From Rhodopseudomonas infernalis (GTDB lineage: Bacteria; Pseudomonadota; Alphaproteobacteria; Rhizobiales; Xanthobacteraceae), in assembly GCF_022271405.1 (NCBI RefSeq), contig NZ_JAJNAL010000026.1, positions 1 through 64,000 on the forward strand: a stretch of DNA of 64,000 nucleotides, given 5' to 3'. Positions 1-6,927 of the stretch are shown here, in pieces (within the stretch, counting starts at the first letter, position 1; each line of letters starts with the position of its first letter). Under the pieces are notes generated by a model. It saw only the letters and a list, made by a program, of their open reading frames with translations. It was not told the origin of the DNA and ran no database searches. The position numbers and the translations under genes were made by a program.

Positions 1-4
1 CCGC

Positions 5-227
5 CGTCATGCGCGGGGCTTGACCCGCCTGCGGGGCCAGAGCCCCTTCGGCGCGGCGACGGCCCGCGCATCCATCGCGCGCGGAGCGCGCTGAACGAAG
101 CCTTTGCGAAGAGGATAAATTGCCGAAGCCCGGCAATGACGGGGGTTGTTCTGCAGACGCTCCGCCTCACGCGCAAACGTCATCGCGCCACTCACGCCGT
201 CATCGCCGGCATGCGCGGGAATGACGG
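5..227. repeat. Long palindromic intergenic repeat, upstream of first gene
   Basis: A degenerate copy of the family's long inverted repeat opens with CGTCATGCGCGGGGCTTGAC at position 5 and closes with CCCGGCAATGACGG near 142. A second short arm follows at 198-227 (CGTCATCGCC to GGGAATGACGG). The same type, in cleaner form, occurs at 34264-34353. I see no supported gene in bases 1-442; the open frames there follow the repeat composition. Confidence 0.6.
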
Positions 228-442
228 CGGCGGTTGCGGCACAGACTCGCCCTACTCTCGCACGTCATCGACAGCGCCGAGCAACCACGACCACACCCGT
301 CCGCAAGCGCACCAACTAAATCAATGCGCGAGTGGATTGCCGCTTTCCCGCCATGGTTCCTTCACCAGCAATTCATTCCTCGGCGACCAAGGTCGACAAG
401 GTCTTTCGACCATGATCAGCGACAGTTCGAGGAGAAACGCTT

Positions 443-694
443 GTGAAGAAGATTGCATTGGGAATGGCCGCCGCCGTGGTACTCGGTCTCGGCGCATTCA
501 GCGGCGCGGCGTCGGCGGCGCCCGCGGCATCGGCGACAACAAGCGTGGCTCAGCCGATGACCGACTTTTCGGCGCAGCGGCGCATGCATCGCCATCACGG
601 GATGCACCGCCGTCCGCACTGCACCGTGCGCAAGGTCGTGACCCGCGGTCCGTACGGCAAGCGGATTGTCCGCACCTCGCGCGTCTGCCGCTAA
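443..694 (+). CDS. Small exported basic protein, unknown function
   Basis: An 83-residue protein with a clear Sec signal peptide: MKKIAL, a hydrophobic Ala/Gly stretch, then a likely cleavage after SAASA/AP around residue 26. The mature part is short and strongly basic, with an Arg/His-rich segment (RRMHRHHGMHRRPHC), a second Cys near the C-terminus, and no recognised domain. The GTG start at 443 is supported by AGGAGAA at 430-436, seven bases upstream. Similar short His/Arg-rich exported proteins are common in Bradyrhizobiaceae but have no assigned role. The two Cys could form one disulfide in the periplasm (inference). Confidence 0.75.
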   Translation: MKKIALGMAAAVVLGLGAFSGAASAAPAASATTSVAQPMTDFSAQRRMHRHHGMHRRPHCTVRKVVTRGPYGKRIVRTSRVCR

Positions 695-711
695 CTATCT
701 AACCTGACATC

Positions 712-746
712 GGAGCGGGTCCATCGCGGGTCCGCTCCGCCTTTCT
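712..746 (+). terminator. Hairpin between convergent genes
   Basis: GGAGCGG at 712-718 pairs with CCGCTCC at 732-738, followed by GCCTTTCT. It lies between the stop of the small exported protein and the convergent gene ending at 791, so it probably ends the plus-strand transcript. Confidence 0.5.
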
Positions 747-790
747 GATCGCGGCTCCGCTCCGCATTCCTGATGGCCGCAGCGAACTGA

Positions 791-1132
791 TCACCAACGT
801 TCGAAGCTGCGGCGGCCCCAGCCATCGTCGTCGTCCCCGGCCCGCGCGGCCGGCTGCTGCTGCTGTGGCGCCCCCTGGCGCCGCACCGTCCGCAGCGACC
901 GCTCCTGCGGCGGATTGAAGACGACGTAGCACGCCGGGCTCAGCCGCGGTCCCGCATCGCGCAGACAGCTTTCGATCCGCTCCGAATCCGGGATGAACTG
1001 CCCGCACAGCCGCAGCGCGTCGGGCGTACAAGCTTCGCGCTGCGCTTCGGTGCCGCGCTGCTGAGCCAACGCAGCGCCGCTGCCGAGCAGCGTGGTGCAG
1101 GCGATGATGCCGACGAGAGTGCGTGAGGCCAT
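791..1132 (-). CDS. Small exported Cys-containing protein, unknown function
   Basis: A 113-residue protein with an N-terminal signal peptide (MASRTLVGIIACTTLLGSGAALAQ, cleavage probably after ALA). The mature part carries four cysteines in a helical segment (EACTPDALRLCGQFIP ... ESCLRDAG ... ACYVVF), a spacing that suggests two disulfides. A low-complexity Gln/Ala/Asp tail follows. The pattern resembles cysteine-rich-repeat-like small periplasmic proteins frequent in Bradyrhizobium and Rhodopseudomonas, which lack a known function. It stands alone between a convergent gene and a 140-base gap. Confidence 0.75.
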   Translation of the reverse strand: MASRTLVGIIACTTLLGSGAALAQQRGTEAQREACTPDALRLCGQFIPDSERIESCLRDAGPRLSPACYVVFNPPQERSLRTVRRQGAPQQQQPAARAGDDDDGWGRRSFERW

Positions 1133-1273
1133 GGCCGATCCTCCAAATGAGAATCACCAATCGCCGGGGTCCGGAAATGGTTCCGGACCGGCCTGTCTGA
1201 AGTCGTAAAGAGGGTTAGCTCGCGCGCACCGCAGCGTCGGTCCACGCAACTCGCGACGCATCCGATGGCCGCG

Positions 1274-2446
1274 TCAGGTCATGCTGGCGACGACCACGAG
1301 GCGCTTGACCTCGCCGCGTTTGAACGCCTGCAGGAACGCGTTGTAGTCCTTGAACGACACGCAGCCATTGGAGTCGCCGCGCGGCCCAAGCATGTAGCTA
1401 TGGGCAAGCAGGCCGGTGCGGCCGTGGATCATATCCTCGCCGCCGACCGGGGTCAGACGGATCGCAGCGACACCGTGGAACAGCGCCTCGCGCATCTTCA
1501 TATCGTAGATGTGCGGCGGGGTCGCACCGTGCATCCGGACGTTGACGTGACGCGGATCGTCCATCTTCGGGCCGAGCCCCGAATGCGCCTCGAGCTTGGT
1601 GCCGTCCGGCATGTACACGGTCTTGGCGGTGATATCGTAGACCGCGGTGTAGCGATCATCATCGGACGGCGTGAAGGCGGGATCGCGCGGCTCACCGCTG
1701 GAGGTGACGCCGGCTTCGGCGGAGGCGTAGGCCAGCGCCGGGGCGTCGGGCTTGCCGAACAGCTTGTCGAAGAAGCTCGACTTGCTCTCCGACCGCTGCG
1801 CCATCAACACCGCCTTGGCGCGGGCGACCAGGGCTTCCTGGCTGAACGGATTGCGGGTCGGTCCGGGGGACGCGCGCCCCGCGGAGGCACGCTCCGATGG
1901 CGTCGCCGCCGCCATCGCCAGCTTGACCGGCGGCGGCGCCGGGACCAGCCCGACAGCGCGTTTGCCGGCTTCGGGCTTGATGGCTTCGGCAATCGCCGCT
2001 TCGGCATTCGCGGGGGCCGCGGAATTATTCTGCGTCGGCTTGAACCTGTCCGGCTCGAAGCCGAACGAATAATTGGCATCGAGCAGCGCATAATAGCGAT
2101 GACCCGATTTGCTCTGCGGCGGCGCAGCGTTGGCGGCCTGCACGCTGGAAGTGACCGAGATGTCGCCCGGATCGGCAGACGCGACCTGAACGCCGGCGCC
2201 CTGCTTGGCTAACGCGTTCTTGTACGCCAGATGGGCCATCAGGCTCGGTGCGGCGGCCGCCGCGGCGGCCAGAGGCTCGAACCGTGACGCGAAATCCGAC
2301 CGCGCGGCGCGGACGACGGGTTCGTCGCCCCATGCGCCCACGGAGGGATAGATGCTCGCGCCCACCGTGTTGGTGTACACGGCCCAGGCACAACCGATGA
2401 CCGGCAGCGCGACGGCGATCGCGCCGAGCGATTTACGAAAACCCAT
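1274..2446 (-). CDS. DUF2778 protein, L,D-transpeptidase-like (Tlde1 family fold)
   Basis: A 390-residue protein with an N-terminal membrane anchor (MGFRKSLGAIAVALPVIGCAWA), a long Ala/Pro-rich linker, and a C-terminal DUF2778 domain at about 265-390. The domain shows His349 and a SNGC motif with Cys362, the His/Cys pair expected of an L,D-transpeptidase-type active site. DUF2778 includes the Tlde1 type VI effectors that attack peptidoglycan, but such genes are numerous on rhizobial chromosomes away from secretion loci, as here, so a housekeeping wall role is equally possible. The frame is open to 2500. I chose the ATG at 2446 because the signal/anchor begins there. Confidence 0.8.
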   Translation of the reverse strand: MGFRKSLGAIAVALPVIGCAWAVYTNTVGASIYPSVGAWGDEPVVRAARSDFASRFEPLAAAAAAAPSLMAHLAYKNALAKQGAGVQVASADPGDISVTSSVQAANAAPPQSKSGHRYYALLDANYSFGFEPDRFKPTQNNSAAPANAEAAIAEAIKPEAGKRAVGLVPAPPPVKLAMAAATPSERASAGRASPGPTRNPFSQEALVARAKAVLMAQRSESKSSFFDKLFGKPDAPALAYASAEAGVTSSGEPRDPAFTPSDDDRYTAVYDITAKTVYMPDGTKLEAHSGLGPKMDDPRHVNVRMHGATPPHIYDMKMREALFHGVAAIRLTPVGGEDMIHGRTGLLAHSYMLGPRGDSNGCVSFKDYNAFLQAFKRGEVKRLVVVASMT

Positions 2447-3063
2447 AGAGCGGGCCCCACGATGGTTGGGCAGAGAACGCGCCCTCGAACCGACAGTCAT
2501 ACGCCAAGCACCCAGACATCCCCACAGACTCTGCGGCGCTTCGGAAAGATCTTACCGCACGCAGATGTGGCAGAACAGAGGAACGCGATTAAGGCGTGTT
2601 TTAGTTAAATGCAGCTTAAGCGCTGATGGAGCGAACCATGCGCCGCGGTGGTTAACGGCTCGTAAAAGCTTCGAACGCTGCAAGTCCTGTCGTAAAATCA
2701 AACGCTTAACCAGTGCCGATGGCCAATTGAGACCAGTCGAACAGCATCAGAACACCGTCCAACGCCTGTGAGAGCTCGTGCGGCCGGCAATCGGGCTGCC
2801 GACCCGAAGATGAAAATATTTTCAGCTTCGCCGCCGGTTCCACCCTCCCCCACCCGTAGCCAAGCTTGCGATACCAATCGATGCCGCGGCCCTCGGGCGT
2901 GCCTTCGAGCATCGGCCATGGCGACATCCGGCGCGCCGCCGATCCGGCCCGCGGTCGGCCGTTACGATCAGCGCGCCCCTCCGGCGCTTGTGAACATCGT
3001 CACCATCACGACGGAGATCGGATCGATCCGACAGCCATCCGCAGCAACGCTCCACCGTGGCGA
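2447..3063. other. Gene-poor stretch upstream of cowN
   Basis: About 620 bases with no gene I can support. A minus-strand frame at 2706-2927 (73 codons, containing [15 protein letters not shown]) could be the relic of a coding gene but matches nothing I recognise. The right end carries the cowN control region. Confidence 0.4.
2989..3004 (+). promoter_or_regulatory. Candidate NifA upstream activator site (imperfect)
   Basis: The sequence TGT-N10-ACC lies about 75 bases upstream of the sigma-54 promoter. The NifA consensus is TGT-N10-ACA, so one position differs. Spacing and position suit a NifA site, but the match is short and could be chance; a different sigma-54 activator is possible. Confidence 0.3.
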
Positions 3064-3079
3064 TGGCATGTCGCTTGCT
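3064..3079 (+). promoter_or_regulatory. Sigma-54 (-24/-12) promoter of cowN
   Basis: TGGCATGTCGCTTGCT matches the RpoN consensus TGGCAYG-N4-TTGCW. The invariant GG (3065-3066) and GC (3077-3078) are exactly ten bases apart. Transcription should begin near 3090, about 20 bases before the cowN start. RpoN control fits a gene needed only during N2 fixation. Confidence 0.75.
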
Positions 3080-3112
3080 TCGATGTCGCACTGTCGCCTT
3101 TTGGAGTTCGGA

Positions 3113-3391
3113 ATGTCGGATTCGTTCGATCGTTATGTCAGCTTCAAGAACTGCAATTGGGAGGTTCGATCCGAACGCGTGATGGCGCGATTGCAGATCC
3201 ATATCGACGCCGCGGAAAATCCGTTCTGGGCTTACTTCGCGCAGAAGCGCACCGAACTGCGCGACAAGCAGGGCCTCGACGATCTGCGCGTGCTGCACAA
3301 CTATCTGCCGACCCTGCGCGAGCTGCTCGAAGACAACGGCGACCACGAAACGCTGGCGATGCTGGAAGAACTCGAAGCCACGCTGATGTAG
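3113..3391 (+). CDS. cowN: N2-fixation sustaining protein CowN
   Basis: A 92-residue cytoplasmic protein starting [17 protein letters not shown], matching the CowN family in length and in its hallmarks: the N-terminal DRYVSF, a central [13 protein letters not shown], and an acidic C-terminal helix. CowN lets nitrogenase keep working when CO, an inhibitor of the enzyme, is present. The ATG at 3113 follows GGAG (3103-3106) at good spacing; the longer frame from 2768 has no support. It sits alone behind a sigma-54 promoter and ends 9 bases before the convergent dehydratase gene. No nif genes lie in this window. Confidence 0.9.
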   Translation: MSDSFDRYVSFKNCNWEVRSERVMARLQIHIDAAENPFWAYFAQKRTELRDKQGLDDLRVLHNYLPTLRELLEDNGDHETLAMLEELEATLM

Positions 3392-3400
3392 CTGGCGCGC

Positions 3401-5110
3401 TCAGCGCTCGCGGCGCCCGGCCGCGGTGAGAAAGTCGAAGTCACAGCCCTCGTCCGCCTGCAGGATGGTGTCGTGGAAGAGCTGCGCGTAGCCGCGCGCC
3501 GGCCGCGGTGCGGTTGAGCCCGGCAACGCCGCGCGGCGCCGGGCGAGTTCGCCCTCCTCCACCAGCAGATCGATCCGGCGCGCCGCGACATCGAGCGTGA
3601 TGCGGTCGCCGGTTTCGACCAGCGCCAGCGGCCCGCCATCGGCGCTCTCCGGGGTGATATGCAGCACGATGGTGCCGAACGCGGTGCCGCTCATCCGCGC
3701 GTCGGAGATCCGCACCATGTCCTTGACGCCGGCGCGCGCCAGCTTCAGCGGGATCGGCAGATAGCCCGCCTCCGGCATCCCCGGCGCACCCTTGGGTCCG
3801 GCATTGCGCAACACCAGCACGTCGTCGGCGGCAACGTCGAGATCGGGCGCGTCGATCCGCAGCGTCATATCCTCGACCGAGTCGAACACCACGGCACGGC
3901 CGGTGTGCTGCATCAACTGCGGCGACGCGGCGGAATGTTTGATCACCGCGCCGCGCGGCGCGAGATTGCCGGTGAGATACGCGATGCCGCCTTCGCGGCG
4001 GATCGGATTATCGCGCGAGCGGATCACGTCCTGCCCCGGCACGTGCTCGGCCTTCGCGACCACGTCGCGCAGCGTCGCGCCGGTGATCGTCGCTGCATCG
4101 AGATCGATCAGCTCGCCGAGCTGCGCCATCAGCTTCGGCACACCGCCGGCGTGGTGAAAGTGTTCCATGTAGTGCGCGCCGGACGGCTTGAGATCGACCA
4201 GCACCGGCACCTCGCGGCCGATACTGTCGAACACATCGGGATCGATGGCGTGCGGGACGCGGCCGGCGATCGCGGTGAGATGGATCAGCCCGTTGGTGGA
4301 GCCGCCGATCGCCTGCAGCACCACCTGCGCGTTGCGAAACGCCGCGGGCGTGAGTAGTTCGCTCGGCTTCGGCCCCTTAGCCTTGGCCATCGCGGCAGCG
4401 ACGCGGCCGCTCTCCTCGGCCGAGCGGAACCGTTCGGCGTGCGGCGCCGGGATCGTCGCGCTCATCGGCAGCGACAGGCCCATCGCTTCGGTGATACACG
4501 CCATCGTCGAGGCGGTGCCCATCACCATGCAGGTGCCCACCGACGGCGCGAGGCGGCCGTTGACCGCCTCGATCTCCGCATCGTCGATCTCGCCGGCGCG
4601 ATACTTCGCCCACAGCCGCCGACAGTCGGTGCAGGCCCCTAAGACTTCGCCCTTGTGATGGCCGACCACCATCGGCCCGACCGGGATCACCACGGTCGGC
4701 AGATCGGCCGACACCGCCGCCATGATCTGCGCCGGCAGCGTCTTGTCGCAACCGCCGATCACCACCACCGCATCCATCGGCTGCGCCCGGATCATCTCCT
4801 CGGTGTCCATCGCCATCAGGTTGCGCAAGTACATCGAGGTCGGATGCGCAAAGCTCTCGGCGATCGAGATGGTCGGAAACACCATCGGCATCGCGCCGGC
4901 CAGCATCACGCCGCGCTTCACCGCGTCGATGATCTGCGGCACGTTGCCGTGGCACGGATTGTAGTCGCTGTGGGTGTTGGTGATGCCGACGATCGGACGC
5001 TCCAACGCGTCGTCCGAATAGCCCATCGCCTTGATGAAGGCCTTGCGCAGGAACAGCGAGAAGCCTGCGTCACCGTAAGACGTCAGTCCCTTGCGCAGGC
5101 CGTCGGCCAT
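3401..5110 (-). CDS. IlvD/Edd-family dehydratase, probably acting on a sugar acid
   Basis: A 569-residue member of the dihydroxyacid/phosphogluconate dehydratase family. It carries three conserved cysteines, Cys53 (SDYNPCHGN), Cys121 (GGCDKTLPAQ) and Cys194 (SVGTCMVMGTAS), spaced as in the [2Fe-2S] pentonate dehydratases such as L-arabinonate dehydratase. The C-terminal half has the family's PKGAPGMPE and RISDARMSGTAFG motifs, the latter with the catalytic Ser/Arg region. The true ilvD of branched-chain amino acid synthesis is usually longer, so a role in aldonate catabolism is more likely (inference). The ATG at 5110 has GGAGGA upstream. The next gene upstream is an aldehyde dehydrogenase, as in non-phosphorylative pentose pathways. 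Confidence 0.85.
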   Translation of the reverse strand: MADGLRKGLTSYGDAGFSLFLRKAFIKAMGYSDDALERPIVGITNTHSDYNPCHGNVPQIIDAVKRGVMLAGAMPMVFPTISIAESFAHPTSMYLRNLMAMDTEEMIRAQPMDAVVVIGGCDKTLPAQIMAAVSADLPTVVIPVGPMVVGHHKGEVLGACTDCRRLWAKYRAGEIDDAEIEAVNGRLAPSVGTCMVMGTASTMACITEAMGLSLPMSATIPAPHAERFRSAEESGRVAAAMAKAKGPKPSELLTPAAFRNAQVVLQAIGGSTNGLIHLTAIAGRVPHAIDPDVFDSIGREVPVLVDLKPSGAHYMEHFHHAGGVPKLMAQLGELIDLDAATITGATLRDVVAKAEHVPGQDVIRSRDNPIRREGGIAYLTGNLAPRGAVIKHSAASPQLMQHTGRAVVFDSVEDMTLRIDAPDLDVAADDVLVLRNAGPKGAPGMPEAGYLPIPLKLARAGVKDMVRISDARMSGTAFGTIVLHITPESADGGPLALVETGDRITLDVAARRIDLLVEEGELARRRAALPGSTAPRPARGYAQLFHDTILQADEGCDFDFLTAAGRRER

Positions 5111-5250
5111 TGTTCGTTCCTCCCCGGCTCGCAGCAATTGTATCGTCGCAACTCTAGCGGACCTTTCGCCTGCGAACGCAAGCTTCGGCAAACAAAACGC
5201 CGGGACGGCGAACCATCCCGGCGTGGATTACATCGCGATTGGCGTCGCGA

Positions 5251-6681
5251 TCAGGCGGCGTTGAAGCCGGCGATCGCCTTGACCTCGAGATACTCCTCGA
5301 GGCCGAACTTGCCCCACTCGCGGCCATTGCCGGACTGCTTGTAGCCGCCGAACGGCGCGGTGCGTTCGTTCGGCACGCCCTGCAGATTGACGTTGCCGGC
5401 GCGGATCTGCCGGCCGACCTTGCGGGCACGCTCGACCGAACCGGCCGAGACGTAGCCGGCCAGACCATACGGCGTGTCGTTGGCGAGCTTGACCGCCTCG
5501 TCCTCGTCCTTGGCCCCCATGATCACCAGCACCGGCCCGAAGATTTCTTCACGCGCGATGGTCATGTTCTCGGTGACGTCGGCGAACACGGTCGGACGGA
5601 CATAGAAGCCCTTGTTGACGCCTTCCGGCAGGCCGGGGCCGCCGGCGACCAGGGTCGCGCCTTCCTCAATGCCCTTGTTGATCAGCGCCTGGATCTTGTC
5701 CCACTGGCCGCGATTGACCACCGGACCGATCGTGGTGCCATCGCCACGCGGATCGCCGGCCTTGGTCTTCTCGGCGACGCCCTTGGCGATCGCCGCGACC
5801 TCCTGCATCTTCGACAGCGGCACGATCATCCGGCTCGGCGCGTTGCACGACTGGCCGGAGTTGTTGAACATGTGCATTACGCCGCCGGTCACCGCCTTGG
5901 TCATATCGGCGTCTTCCAGGATGACGTTCGGCGACTTGCCGCCGAGCTCCTGGCTGACGCGCTTCACCGTCGGCGCCGCGCGCTTGGCGACATCGACGCC
6001 GGCGCGGGTCGAGCCGGTGAACGAGATCATGTCGATGTCCGGATGCTCGCTCATCGCGGCGCCGACCTCCGGGCCGAGGCCGTTGACGAGGTTGAACACG
6101 CCCTTCGGAACGCCGGCTTCATGCAGGATCTCGGCAAAAATCAAAGCCGAGGTCGGGGTGAACTCCGACGGCTTGAGGATCATGGTGCAGCCGGCGGCGA
6201 GCGCGGGGGCGACCTTGCAGGCGATCTGGTTGAGCGGCCAGTTCCACGGCGTGATCATGCCGACGACACCGATCGGCTCGCGCACGATCACCGCCGAGCC
6301 CATCGGCTCCTCGAAGTGATAGTTCTTCAACACGTCGAGCGTCGACATGATGTGGCCGAGGCCGGCACCGGCCTGCATCTTCTCCGCCATCGGCAGCGGC
6401 GCGCCCATCTCGTCGGAGACCGCGGCGCCGATGTCCTTCATGCGGCCCTTGTAGATCGTGATGATCTTTTCGAGCAGCGCGATGCGCTCTTCGCGGCTGG
6501 TCTGGGAGAAGGTCTCGAACGCCCGCTTGGCGGCGGCAACGGCCTTGTCGACGTCGGCCTTGGAGCCGAGTGCAACTTCGTACATCGCCTCTTCGGTGGC
6601 CGGGTTGACCACCGGCGTCGATTTGGGGGCGACGGGATCGACCCAGGCGCCGTCGATGTAGAATTGCATGCGGTTGACCAT
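5251..6681 (-). CDS. NAD(P)-dependent aldehyde dehydrogenase
   Basis: A 476-residue aldehyde dehydrogenase superfamily enzyme oxidising an aldehyde to the acid. It shows the cofactor-binding TPWNWPLNQ and KPSEFTP segments, FTGSTRAG, the general-base Glu in SQELGGKSPN, the catalytic Cys in NNSGQSCNAPSRM, and EEIFGPVL and PFGGYKQSGNGRE near the end. The ATG at 6681 (MVNRMQFYIDGAWV) matches the usual ALDH N-terminus and has AGAAGAGG upstream; the open frame to 6852 does not resemble ALDH. It lies 140 bases upstream of the dehydratase on the same strand. Substrate is not predictable from sequence; a sugar-acid semialdehyde would fit the neighbour. Confidence 0.88.
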   Translation of the reverse strand: MVNRMQFYIDGAWVDPVAPKSTPVVNPATEEAMYEVALGSKADVDKAVAAAKRAFETFSQTSREERIALLEKIITIYKGRMKDIGAAVSDEMGAPLPMAEKMQAGAGLGHIMSTLDVLKNYHFEEPMGSAVIVREPIGVVGMITPWNWPLNQIACKVAPALAAGCTMILKPSEFTPTSALIFAEILHEAGVPKGVFNLVNGLGPEVGAAMSEHPDIDMISFTGSTRAGVDVAKRAAPTVKRVSQELGGKSPNVILEDADMTKAVTGGVMHMFNNSGQSCNAPSRMIVPLSKMQEVAAIAKGVAEKTKAGDPRGDGTTIGPVVNRGQWDKIQALINKGIEEGATLVAGGPGLPEGVNKGFYVRPTVFADVTENMTIAREEIFGPVLVIMGAKDEDEAVKLANDTPYGLAGYVSAGSVERARKVGRQIRAGNVNLQGVPNERTAPFGGYKQSGNGREWGKFGLEEYLEVKAIAGFNAA

Positions 6682-6927
6682 CGTGAACCTCTTCTTCTGA
6701 TTTTGATTGCGGTGGTGGGCAGGAGTGGGTGCGGACGGCGATGCCGCCGGCGAGCACCCTCCCCCGGGACAACGCGATGAGTTCGGAGCCCGCCATGTGC
6801 GGGGACCGGCATATAAAAACACTGGCGCCGGTCGAGCAAGGCCGCACGGCACAATTGCGCGTGTGCGATCTCGCAGCTGACGAAATTCAAGAGGCGGCCT
6901 CGAGAAACATTGCAGTGCAGCAAAACC

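Noticed and set aside
1265-2212. Long plus-strand open frame of 315 codons
   Set aside because: It is the antisense of the DUF2778 gene; the protein is Arg/Gly/Ala-rich without domains, a usual high-GC shadow.
2706-2927. Minus-strand 73-codon frame with [15 protein letters not shown]
   Set aside because: It looks partly protein-like, perhaps the relic of an enzyme, but I cannot match it and it lacks a ribosome site.
5239-6780. Plus-strand frame of 513 codons opposite the aldehyde dehydrogenase gene
   Set aside because: The composition is Arg/His/Asp-rich as expected of an antisense frame, while the minus strand encodes a complete ALDH.
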